Shown in pieces: positions 55,799-64,000 of a stretch of DNA of 64,000 nucleotides (position 1 is its first letter; every line of letters starts with the position of its first letter). Source of the DNA: Chrysoporthe austroafricana (taxonomy: Eukaryota > Ascomycota > Sordariomycetes > Diaporthales > Cryphonectriaceae). Location: assembly GCA_001051155.2 (NCBI GenBank), contig JYIP02000007.1, forward strand, positions 870,342-934,341. The letters are read 5' to 3'. Both the position numbers and the translations under genes were made by a program. The notes beneath the pieces are model-generated. The model worked only from the letters and a program-made list of their open reading frames with translations, was not told the origin of the DNA and ran no database searches.

Positions 55799-56858
55799 AG
55801 ATCCCCTCCTGGTTTACAGGGTCCGGCTGGGTATGAGATTCTGGGAAATGTGGATACGACAAGACACATAGAGAACAGAGGACGCAAGTCCGTTTGCACA
55901 TCATGGCGTTTTGATTTCAAGTCGGCTTTGACTGGTGCTGTTATGTTGGGCTCAAGATATGACGGCGAGTTCTTGGTTGCGTGTCGGCCACTTGGCCATG
56001 TTTTGGTGTTTTGACATAGAAGGGCGTATAGCTGAGGATCTTTGTGGCTTTGTAGCCAGATGTTTTTGTGTTTGCTCATTACCTAGCTTGGTATATAGTT
56101 TGTATTAAGATATGCATTTTGCAACAATTTTACGTCAAAGGAGTAAAGCTTGTGCTATGAGATTGCATGATCAGGAGGATTGATCTTCAACATTCTGGTG
56201 TGTGGGAGGTTGGGGAGATTATGGTCGGGCATACAAGACCTACCAAACGATCTTATACTGAATGCAGCACTAGCAACGAGCACATGTCCGATGGCATGGG
56301 GAGCTTTGTCAGTCTCCCACCTGCTCTTACAAGGAGGAAAGCAGAAAGTAAGGGGGCGCGTGGGGGGTTGTATGATGCCCCTGGGGTGGCTGAGAATGAG
56401 GCTTTCGGCACGGCCCGGGAAATCGTCTCTATTTCGATGATGACATTCCCATCCCACGATCCTCTCTTCCCTTGGGTTTGTTGGAGAAGGCGGAAACAAG
56501 CCGTATCGCTAAAAGGTAGCTTATAGTTCTTCAAACGCTAGAACGACGTCATCACGACGCATTGGAGCTCGAGTGGCGCCGGAACATCTGCTCCACAAAC
56601 GGCGGCCTTGATGATCAGCCTCATCGGTCTAAGTCGTTCGCGCGTCATTCCAGCTTCCCAGACACTGGCACTGATGTCACTATGCTCCTATTTTCAACGG
56701 CGTGCGACTTACTTAGCGAGCTAGCTGCGAGCTTCCAATCTCTCCGGGGTTTCAGCCTCTTCCGACACACACAACAAATACATCAACCCCAAGAAGTTTC
56801 TTATACACGTCCTCGCCCATCGAGTCTTTCATTACTAGACTGCCTCCCAAGCGTCAAC
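55799..56858. other. Intergenic
   Basis: 3' flank of the ATNDG gene and promoter/leader of the mitochondrial protein. The downstream frame is open from 56562, but its upstream part looks untranslated. Confidence 0.5.
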
Positions 56859-58106
56859 ATGATTCCAGCAAGATCCCTCACGCGAACCGCATTGTCCGGG
56901 GCTGCCCGCTCGGCGCGCGCCCCTCGTGCTCACCAGATCCGCCTACAGTCCACCACGACCTCATCATCTTCGTCCTCGAGCGGCTTCGCACAGTCTCCGT
57001 ACCTGGCAGGCGCTGTTGGTGGTCTCGCAGCCGGGGCCACCCTCTACGGCATCTACCTTGTCAGTCCTGCCGGCAAGATATCGCGCTCCATCAACAAGAC
57101 TACCAGGGAGGCACAGAAGAAGTACAAGGAAGCCGCGGCCAAGTTCCAGGAGTCCACCCCGGACGCAGACAAGACGGTCAACTACATCAAGGACTTGTGC
57201 TACAGCTACGTGGGTTGGATCCCTGGAGGCCGGCAGTACGTGGACACGGCTTTCAGGGACTACGAGAAGGTGCGCAAGAATCACAAGGACGAGGCGGATG
57301 CCATCCTGAAGGACGCGTACAACCGCTTCAAGGAGGTCAGCAAGGGTGGGTTGAGTTTAGAGACGGCCAGGAGGGGGCTGGACGTCCTCGCGGACGTGGC
57401 AAAGAAGGTGACCGAGCTTGGCAAGGATGCTGTTGGCGACTTGCTTGACGAGCATCCTCAAGCGAAGGAGAAGTTTGGTGGAAGTATCGATCAGCTCAAG
57501 CAGCTGGGGGATCAATATGGACCCGAGGCAAAGAAGCAGGTCGAGGAGACGTGGAAGCAGCTGGCTGATGTCGTCAGGGGCGGTTTCTCCGCGGAGAGCG
57601 TAAGCAAGGCCAAGAAACTCATCCAGGAGAAGATGGAACAGATCAAGAAGATGGGAGACGAGGCGTGGAAGAAAGGCTTCGAGGAGGCACAGCCACTCCT
57701 GGATAAAAACCCTCGAGTCAAGGAGCTCATTGAGAAGAATTCGGATGCGCTGAGACAGGGCAATGCCAAGGAACTATTTGATAAGGCCCGCAGCGCGGTG
57801 AACAGTGGCCAGACAGGTGATTTGGAGGGCTATGTCAACCAGGCCGTGGAGAAGACGAAATCGAAGGGATCACAGCTCTCGCAGGTGGCAGGCGAACTAG
57901 GACTTGAGCAGTACCTAGACAAGATGCCTAACGGAGACGAGATCTTGCCGAAGCTACAGCGGTTGAAAGAGGTCGCGGAGAAGCGCACCGATGAGAGCGA
58001 GAAGCTGGTCCGCGAGACTCTGCAGGAGTTGAAGCAGGTGCTGGAGAGCAAGTCTGAGAAGGCCAGGGAGATTCTGGACAAGGCGAAGCAGGAGTCGAAG
58101 AAATAG
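56859..58106 (+). CDS. Mitochondrial membrane protein with long coiled-coil/apolipoprotein-like region
   Basis: 415 residues, single exon, start MIPARSLTRTALSGAARSAR, an Arg/Ser-rich mitochondrial presequence (about 1-35). A Ser-rich linker follows, then one hydrophobic, Gly-rich helix (YLAGAVGGLAAGATLYGIYL, about 47-66). The remaining 340 residues are almost entirely amphipathic, Lys/Glu-rich helices with about 11-residue periodicity (KKYKEAAAKFQES, AREILDKAKQESKK), resembling LEA or apolipoprotein-type helices. A short aromatic insert (LCYSYVGWIPGGRQYVDTAF, about 110-129) breaks the pattern. I know similar proteins across Pezizomycotina as uncharacterised. Likely anchored in the inner membrane; the role is unknown. 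Confidence 0.75.
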   Translation: MIPARSLTRTALSGAARSARAPRAHQIRLQSTTTSSSSSSSGFAQSPYLAGAVGGLAAGATLYGIYLVSPAGKISRSINKTTREAQKKYKEAAAKFQESTPDADKTVNYIKDLCYSYVGWIPGGRQYVDTAFRDYEKVRKNHKDEADAILKDAYNRFKEVSKGGLSLETARRGLDVLADVAKKVTELGKDAVGDLLDEHPQAKEKFGGSIDQLKQLGDQYGPEAKKQVEETWKQLADVVRGGFSAESVSKAKKLIQEKMEQIKKMGDEAWKKGFEEAQPLLDKNPRVKELIEKNSDALRQGNAKELFDKARSAVNSGQTGDLEGYVNQAVEKTKSKGSQLSQVAGELGLEQYLDKMPNGDEILPKLQRLKEVAEKRTDESEKLVRETLQELKQVLESKSEKAREILDKAKQESKK

Positions 58107-59256
58107 AGCGCGCACCTAGAGTACCTGTGTATGGGGTATGCTTATCAGTGTCCAGCACAAAAGTATAGCGTTTTAGGGGCATGTTAGGCAGATCCCGCGC
58201 ATGTCGAAAGTCAAAAGCATAACTAGTCTAAATTTCTTAATGGCAATTATCAATGGAACCACAAATCTGCCATGAAGCTCTCACCTCTGATATTGAAGCA
58301 TGATGACCGAGAAACAACATTCAATACCCAATCACCCTAGTCTAGTGCTTGACCATGACCCAGGCTATGACACGAAGACAATTAAGCTGTCCACTTTTTC
58401 TAGGAACACATCGTAGCATAGAATCACCTGCATTCGTCTCCAGGGCCTGAGTTCCTAGAAAGTCTCCCAACCTCCGACATCACGACGCCAGGATTTAGGG
58501 TCTCAGCCCATATCCCGTTGTGCGCGGGAACGTCGAAGATCGGCCTACAGATGCCACCAGAGGCGAGGTCCACGGAAGTTTCTTCCATGCCAGAATTCCA
58601 ATCCCTATAGTATACACGAAATAGCATTGTGATCAGATTCCGAGGCACACATAATTAATTTGTGGTCTTGTTCTGATAGTCTTCGCATGCAGTGGCAGTA
58701 TCACACACAGCCGATGTGCCCAACAGATTCCCGCTCGCGACGTCTAACAAGAGTCTATGGACAATTTGACCTTGAAGGCATGTTGAACCTTGTATGAAAG
58801 ACCGAAGTTTTGAATTGAGACGCGTTCCTGTCAAGTACTGCACTCGCAGTCTTTGTAAGGATGAGAGCTCGTCCTCCAACTCTAGAAAAAGCATTAGATA
58901 AAGCACTAGATAAAGCAAAGGAGAAAAAAAAGCATCCAGGTAAGGAAAACGCAAGACTGCTATACGCAACGGCCTTGAAGGCCCAGAATTCTGACCAGAA
59001 GCGTGCCCCGTCAAGGTCTATTCGTGCTACTTCTCATCTTCAAGACAAGGCTGGCAACAACGTCTAGAACAGAGATCAGCAGTAGCTTTTTATGTACGGT
59101 AGGCGTGTTATTGTTGTATCATAGCTAGAACCCATTGCTCTTCTATATTGGGTACTGGATGGAAACGAGACGCGATGACTCGCACGGCAGAGCACCCTGT
59201 GATCTCAATGCCCTTATTCGCGATAGGGGCGATGCAGGAGACTCGGGATGTGTTCC
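58107..59256. other. Intergenic, no gene seen
   Basis: Short frames only. AT content is higher than in the neighbouring gene. Confidence 0.5.
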
Positions 59257-59373
59257 TTACCCGCACAGACATTTGCCACAATTTCCTTCTGTGCAACTAT
59301 TACCACAAATGAGAGGGTCGGTCCCGAAATGGATGTTTGACGCAAGAATGAGAACCCCACATAATAACCGCAT
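59257..59373 (-). CDS. Candidate small cysteine-rich secreted peptide
   Basis: A 38-residue frame, MRLLCGVLILASNIHFGTDP then LICGNSCTEGNCGKCLCG and stop. The first 15 residues resemble a short signal peptide and the end holds five closely spaced cysteines (C-x3-C-x4-C-x2-C-x-C). A good donor (GG|GTAAGG) overlaps the stop, so the peptide could continue into another exon. In a different frame, starting at 59494, the same DNA encodes a second signal-like N-terminus (MHLITIASLAVASLVTFVQP) that runs into this region; no intron was found that joins the two. A frameshifted single gene is the alternative. Confidence 0.33.
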   Translation of the reverse strand: MRLLCGVLILASNIHFGTDPLICGNSCTEGNCGKCLCG

Positions 59374-62300
59374 CACATTGTTTGCCCCGATGGCCTCCGA
59401 GAGGACTAGGGCTCGTTGCAGACGGAGCTGGAGAGGGCTGAACGAAGGTGACAAGGCTAGCAACCGCCAATGAGGCTATAGTGATGAGATGCATGCTGAA
59501 ATTGAGGATCAGTGGCGCGGGACGTTGGCTGAGAGCCTTGAAGAGAATGAGAAATTCGGAACGAATGGTACAGCCGAGGAATGCTAATATTAGGAGAGCC
59601 GGAAACCTTGAAGTCGGTGCACCATCACATTCCAGCCACTTTATATTTGCCCGAAAAGCCTATAGACAATGGCAGGATTATGTCTGCTAAGCCGTACGTA
59701 TTTCGGAATCGACATGCTAGTCATCTAGCTGCAAAGGTAAGCGGCGTAGCGACATATCGACCAGATGTCGAGCTGTCTGAAAGCCACAGCTTACAGGCCA
59801 TGAAGCCCGAACGCTGAAGGGCACGTGTGTGCGGTTTGCTGAGCGGCTCTCATGAGGCTGTTGTAAAAAGTGAAACTTAAGTAAGCACTATTGATGGAGT
59901 CACATCTCAAGAACGTGCAGTACGTTAAATGAGTTCTTGTTGATCCTTACTTGCTGAGATGCGTTATCAACATTCATATAGCAGCCTGAATTAGGACGGA
60001 AGGTGACATATGGCTTATGGGCCGGCTTATCTGGTTGGGGTCTTACGATAGCCTAACAGCGGCTCCTGAAGATGGAATTGAAGCTATGCTGCGGATAACA
60101 AATGTTGATGCGCTGCGGAGGGCTTTAACTGCATCATCCGATGATAGGCTCCAGTGAGTGTTGTTTGTGTTGGGGCGGCTTTAGGTAACGGAGAAATCAT
60201 TGACAGCAGGAAGCACGCTATATTACCACCAATAACCATGTAGACTGTAGTTTGAACCTGTACCAGAGTACGAGAAGACTTTGAGCCATCTGGACGATGG
60301 GGAGACTTCGGCGTCCACCGGGAAGCTGACCTCGACACCAGCGAAACTCGACTACCTGACGCCAGCAAGCCACACGGCTTGTCGAACCTGGCCGGAGGAA
60401 ATGAGCCAGACCAGACGCCGTAGAACAGAGGACGCAGACACGCGGCGAGGTTGGGCGTATCCCTGAGTGGGTTCCACGACGTCTGCTTCGTATCGCACCG
60501 GGAGGCTGCAGCCAAGGCGGAGGCCGCGGAGGACTAGTTCTCGGAGCTCATCTCCCTCAGCGAGTCGACGTTGAGCAAGAAGGAGGGTTGCGCCCAGAAT
60601 CGTTTTCCTCGTCCGAACCCCGGCCGATATTGGAACCCTAGAGCCGCCGTGGCCCGTCGCTTGGGATGGGCAGCACAGCATTGCTGTGCCTAGAGATGTC
60701 GGGCCAATTTTATCTGTTACACAAGCCGTGCTATAATCCGTCTTTGTGACATCTACCTTGGCGCAAGACCGAAGACATGAGCCTCTAGAACTCAACCACA
60801 ACAATAACGAGCCCAAATTGCATGCGTGAATCACAAGGACTCGGGACCCGTCACGTAGGCTGAACACCAGTCCCCGAGTCTAAAGCATGTGTTTTGAGAC
60901 AGACGTGGGATGTCAACCAGCCGTGCCGGATTCCGCGCGGGTTCATTTGATCCCTGACGGCAGTGCTGTCTCTGCGTGAAACGAGGGAGTAGTGCCAAGT
61001 CGTCGTCGCAATACCTGGAATGCCCGTGATGGTGGATATTACCAGTTAGAAGCCTCACTTTTCCCTTGGCTATGGCATGCAGACCCAAGAACACTCGTTC
61101 CGAGTCTCATTGTGCGTTTGCATGACTCAAGCTTCTCCATTGCCCTCCCTTCGCGTGTTGGGAGCCGTCGCGCTCGATCCCATCGCCGCATCCCGAACTC
61201 ATAGCGCCAACGTCCTCGCATGAGGCGCGGTCTCGTGCGGGTTCGTCTGACGAAGGAGCCGGCTTCGATCGTACTCTGGCACTCGGTCAAAGCATGCCAA
61301 GCTCGGCCTAGCACGCCTCAGCACCGAGGTCCACCTCGGCCGCCCATCTGCAGCAGCTCGCAGCGGCACACCTACTATAGGCCCGCGTGAGACAATCTCT
61401 CAGCCGAAATAAGGGCCCGTCTGACCCAAACCCCATGGTGGTATTCCCAGCCGAGGATGTGACCTTTGGGGCTCCGCAGCAGCCTGGCGATTTACATGAT
61501 GTCTCTGCCTGCCACGGTGGTGGTCTCTACTCTGCAGACGGCCAGCCGCTCGAGGGCAGCGGAATGACCGTGCCGTCGCCGGCGGGCTTGCTTGAGCCCG
61601 CGAGGGAGGAACAAGTTGACACGTCTGGCAGATACCACGTCATATTGAGGACCGGGAGGCGGATGGGCGCGTTGATTGCAGGGCTGGCGGTGAAGCCGTG
61701 GCCTGGGAGGGAGCAGTGACATCCGTGGGCCTGGTGCACTGGATGGGGTCGTGTGTTGCCAGCTTTAGGACTGATGGTGATTCGAAGCCATCATGGGGAA
61801 TGGGGAATAGGGCAAAGACGCACGCGGTGGATCCGGCCCGTATGAGCCTGGTTAAGCTGTACTTACTTTTATTGTACCATAGTATAATACTCGGAGAAAG
61901 GCCCTCGCGGGTGGAGCAGACCCGACTCTCAGGACCTCGCTCCTCTCATGTTTCGGGCATGTGGGAACTCGAAAGGCTTCTTGTTCCGGCGAGGCAAAAT
62001 GGCGGGCGATGGCGCGCGATGGCGGGCGATGGCGGCCCTTGCTGTGGTTGCAGTTGAAGTGGCGCCCTGGCAACCCGGGATGAGATGCCAATCTGACCTA
62101 CCCCGCAATGTCAGTGGAGCCCAAGAGGGGTCGGAATGGCCTTGGAAGTCAGGGGGTAGTAAAATAGGGGTCTACTTGTTTCCGACCCCGCAGGCTGCAT
62201 AGAGCGAGCTCATCTGCTACAAGTGGATGATGCGCTGCAGGATTGGTTCAGATCGCGCCAACAATTGACGAGAGGGGTGTTCTCGAAATGAGGGGATCAG

Positions 62301-63483
62301 CGCCGCCCTCGAAGGTCGCCGGTGCTCATATCAGCACGCGCGAGGCGGAAAATGCTCGAGAGGTTGCAGATCATCCAAGGCTGCTCTACCCAGTCGCGCC
62401 GCGCTACTTAGTGGTGACGGCAGTGGTCTGTGGCAATGCGGCTGCTCCCAATTTCCTGGCCGTGGGCGGCCACAGGCGGCTCAGGGCTGCTCTGTTGCGT
62501 AAAAGCCGCACGGGCAGGGAGATCTGCGCCGCTGGACGATCTCTGTCGCTGATCACTACGCGAGTCACCCTCGCGTGCCTCGCCCTCCTGCGCCGACGCT
62601 GACGCCATGCCAACCCTGACGTGCCTGGCCACGGGCTACCGAGTATCATAGCTCTGGTAGGGACGCTGGCACGCGGTAGTCAGGCACCAAGGCTGCTGCC
62701 CCGACCGTTGAAGCTTATTTCAGGCTGTCATTATCTTAGCCCAGGGGCACGGATGGCCCACGCAGATGCCTCCTCCGCCGTGCCAGGGGCAGCTTCCTGC
62801 TGGGCTGGCAGGTGTAAGTACGTCCGTACTTTTACTTAGTACGGTACTGGCACAGGAGGCAAAAATGCGCGGCGTGCACGGAGGGGGGCTGGTAAAATTC
62901 AGATGAGGCCAGAGGAGACCCTGCAGGAGGACCCACTGTAGCCGGCAGAGGCTGGAGGAAGGCGCTTTCCTTTCAGGCACAGACAATGAACGGCCCACGC
63001 CCGCTGAGAAAAGGGAAAGAGCGTCGACGGATGGCATGACAAGACAGGCAGGAAGGACAATTACCAGGTGGAGGGCTGGCGGCTGACGGTAGAGGCAGCC
63101 GGGCACATGTTGTACCCAGTAATCTTGCTTTGCATGCACAGCTCATCAAACGCCAGCCAGTCTCGGCTCTGGAATTCTCGCCTTTTCTCCCTCTTTTTCT
63201 TTCTTCTTCCCTGCACCGAGCAACCAACATCCTCCTCCACCTCTGCTCGGCCACCACAATCCATCCGTACAGACAACAACCTCCTCAATCAGCTCAGCTG
63301 TGATCACCCACTACTGCCACCTGCCTACGACTCGCAGCCCGGGCATTGCATTGCATAGTTGAACCGGCCCTACAGCGAGACGATTGTACTCCGCCTCTCT
63401 CCCGCGGGCTGAACAAGGGCCCAGTCAGCCCATTCGTGTCCTGGCGGGCATCGAGAAAAACCCCGTACGATCTCTGTTCCGGA
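59374..63483. other. Gene-poor region of 4.1 kb
   Basis: No convincing gene. Open frames at 60.1-60.9 and 61.4-61.7 kb lack domains, signals or splice support. It holds the 10-bp tandem repeat at 61999-62037. 63.18-63.3 kb is a pyrimidine-rich tract typical of fungal leaders. Confidence 0.4.
61999..62037 (+). repeat. 10-bp tandem repeat GGCG[GC]GCGAT
   Basis: Three consecutive units at 62001-62010, 62011-62020 and 62021-62030 (GGCGGGCGAT, GGCGCGCGAT, GGCGGGCGAT), followed by a partial fourth, GGCGGCC. Confidence 0.8.
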
Positions 63484-64000
63484 GTGCTGTCGTCAAGCGA
63501 TCCTAGCCTACCTTGCCCTGCCTGGCCTTGGCACTGCCACTCCTGGTCCTACGCCATCCCCAGCGTCAGCCGCCGCTCCAGCGAGGCCCAAAATCCAGCG
63601 AAATAGCGACATCCCCCCTCAGGGTTATGAGTGGTGGATCAAGCAATCAAATCCGAGTTCCGACAGCGCTGCAAATTCCCAACGTCATTCCCACACTGTT
63701 CCGCCGACCGGGGCGCCTTCTGAGCTGCGCTCCTCTCTGCCGTCATCGAGGACCTCAGTGCTTCGCAGAGTCAAGCATCCACGCCAAGTTCTTCCGACCC
63801 GGACCCAAGCCTCCGGCCCCGGTAGTGCGGTTCTCAATCTTTTATTAGACACCTCAGCGAACTTTCCTCTGGCAATTACAAGCCACAGCCGACTTCTCCT
63901 CATTCTGAGTCTCCTACCCGGCCGCGCACCCCACGAGCGCAAGCATTACGGACTTCCGAACACTCGATCGGGCTGCACGCTGCACGCCGCACCCGGCTGC
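63484..64000 (+). other. Possible 5' part of a gene running off the right edge
   Basis: One plus frame (through TGG TGG at 63632) has no stop for over 500 nt to the window end and reads in its middle DIPPQGYEWWIKQSNPSSDS and GAPSELRSSLPSSRTSVLRR. A neighbouring frame near the end reads SSGNYKPQPTSPHSESPTRP, also protein-like, so an intron between them is likely. No ATG starts the long frame; an upstream exon in the pyrimidine-rich 63.2 kb zone is possible. No domain is visible. Confidence 0.27.

Noticed and set aside
61387..61719. 110-codon plus frame with a repeat-free hydrophilic product
   Set aside because: No motif, no neighbour support, and GC-rich flanks that open several frames at once.

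Overview
The window is nuclear DNA of a filamentous ascomycete, most likely a Sordariomycete. The evidence is gene architecture and gene content. Nearly all genes carry short GT-AG introns (51-195 nt) with CTRAC-type branch sites, coding parts are GC-rich, and intergenic DNA is long. Marker genes include a UstYa-family protein, an asco-type laccase ending in DSGV, the STRIPAK subunit SLMAP/PRO45, Rsm22, Mgr2 and New1/Elf1. No tRNA, rRNA, CRISPR array or intact transposon was found by eye.

Layout. 1-5.4 kb: 3' half of a cytochrome P450, a Ser/Thr-rich secreted protein, a small coiled-coil protein, and a three-exon Myb/SANT-like mini-gene that is easily missed because all its exons are tiny. 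6.7-11.8 kb: a GH55 exo-beta-1,3-glucanase divergent from an RNPS1-like SR protein. 11.8-17 kb: gene-poor, with a candidate two-exon gene, a proline-rich reading frame and GCAGCGTCGC repeats. 17.6-20.6 kb: a UstYa-family (DUF3328) gene with a microsatellite-rich leader, followed by a frame-broken gene relic. 20.9-27.9 kb: the ABC ATPase New1/Elf1, a small two-helix membrane protein and an amidohydrolase. 29.4-29.8 kb: a GPI-anchored wall protein. 29.8-34.6 kb: no convincing gene. 34.6-41.8 kb: a GH45 endoglucanase, a SPOUT-family RNA methyltransferase sharing a 341-bp divergent promoter region with a membrane-tailed thioredoxin, and Rsm22. 42.9-51.1 kb: a laccase, Mgr2 (five exons, two of 27-30 nt) and SLMAP/PRO45. 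51.1-64 kb: mostly gene-poor, with a secreted protein carrying three ATNDG motifs, a mitochondrial coiled-coil protein, a possible 38-residue Cys-rich peptide, and an open frame running off the right end.

How the genes relate. Two groups are interleaved. Conserved housekeeping genes are New1 (translation), Rsm22 (mitoribosome assembly), Mgr2 (mitochondrial import), SPOUT (RNA modification), RNPS1 (splicing/EJC), SLMAP (STRIPAK) and thioredoxin. Accessory or secreted genes are the P450, GH55, GH45, laccase, UstYa, the wall protein and small secreted proteins; these tend to lie beside the gene-poor stretches. GH45, GH55 and laccase fit growth on plant or fungal wall polymers, but they are not an operon-like cluster. 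The two most unusual items are the ATNDG-repeat secreted protein (55.2 kb) and the orphan UstYa gene (17.6 kb). They are 37 kb apart, and I do not claim they form one pathway.

Exon borders were worked out by eye from splice consensus and reading phase. Function calls rest on remembered family motifs, not on searches.
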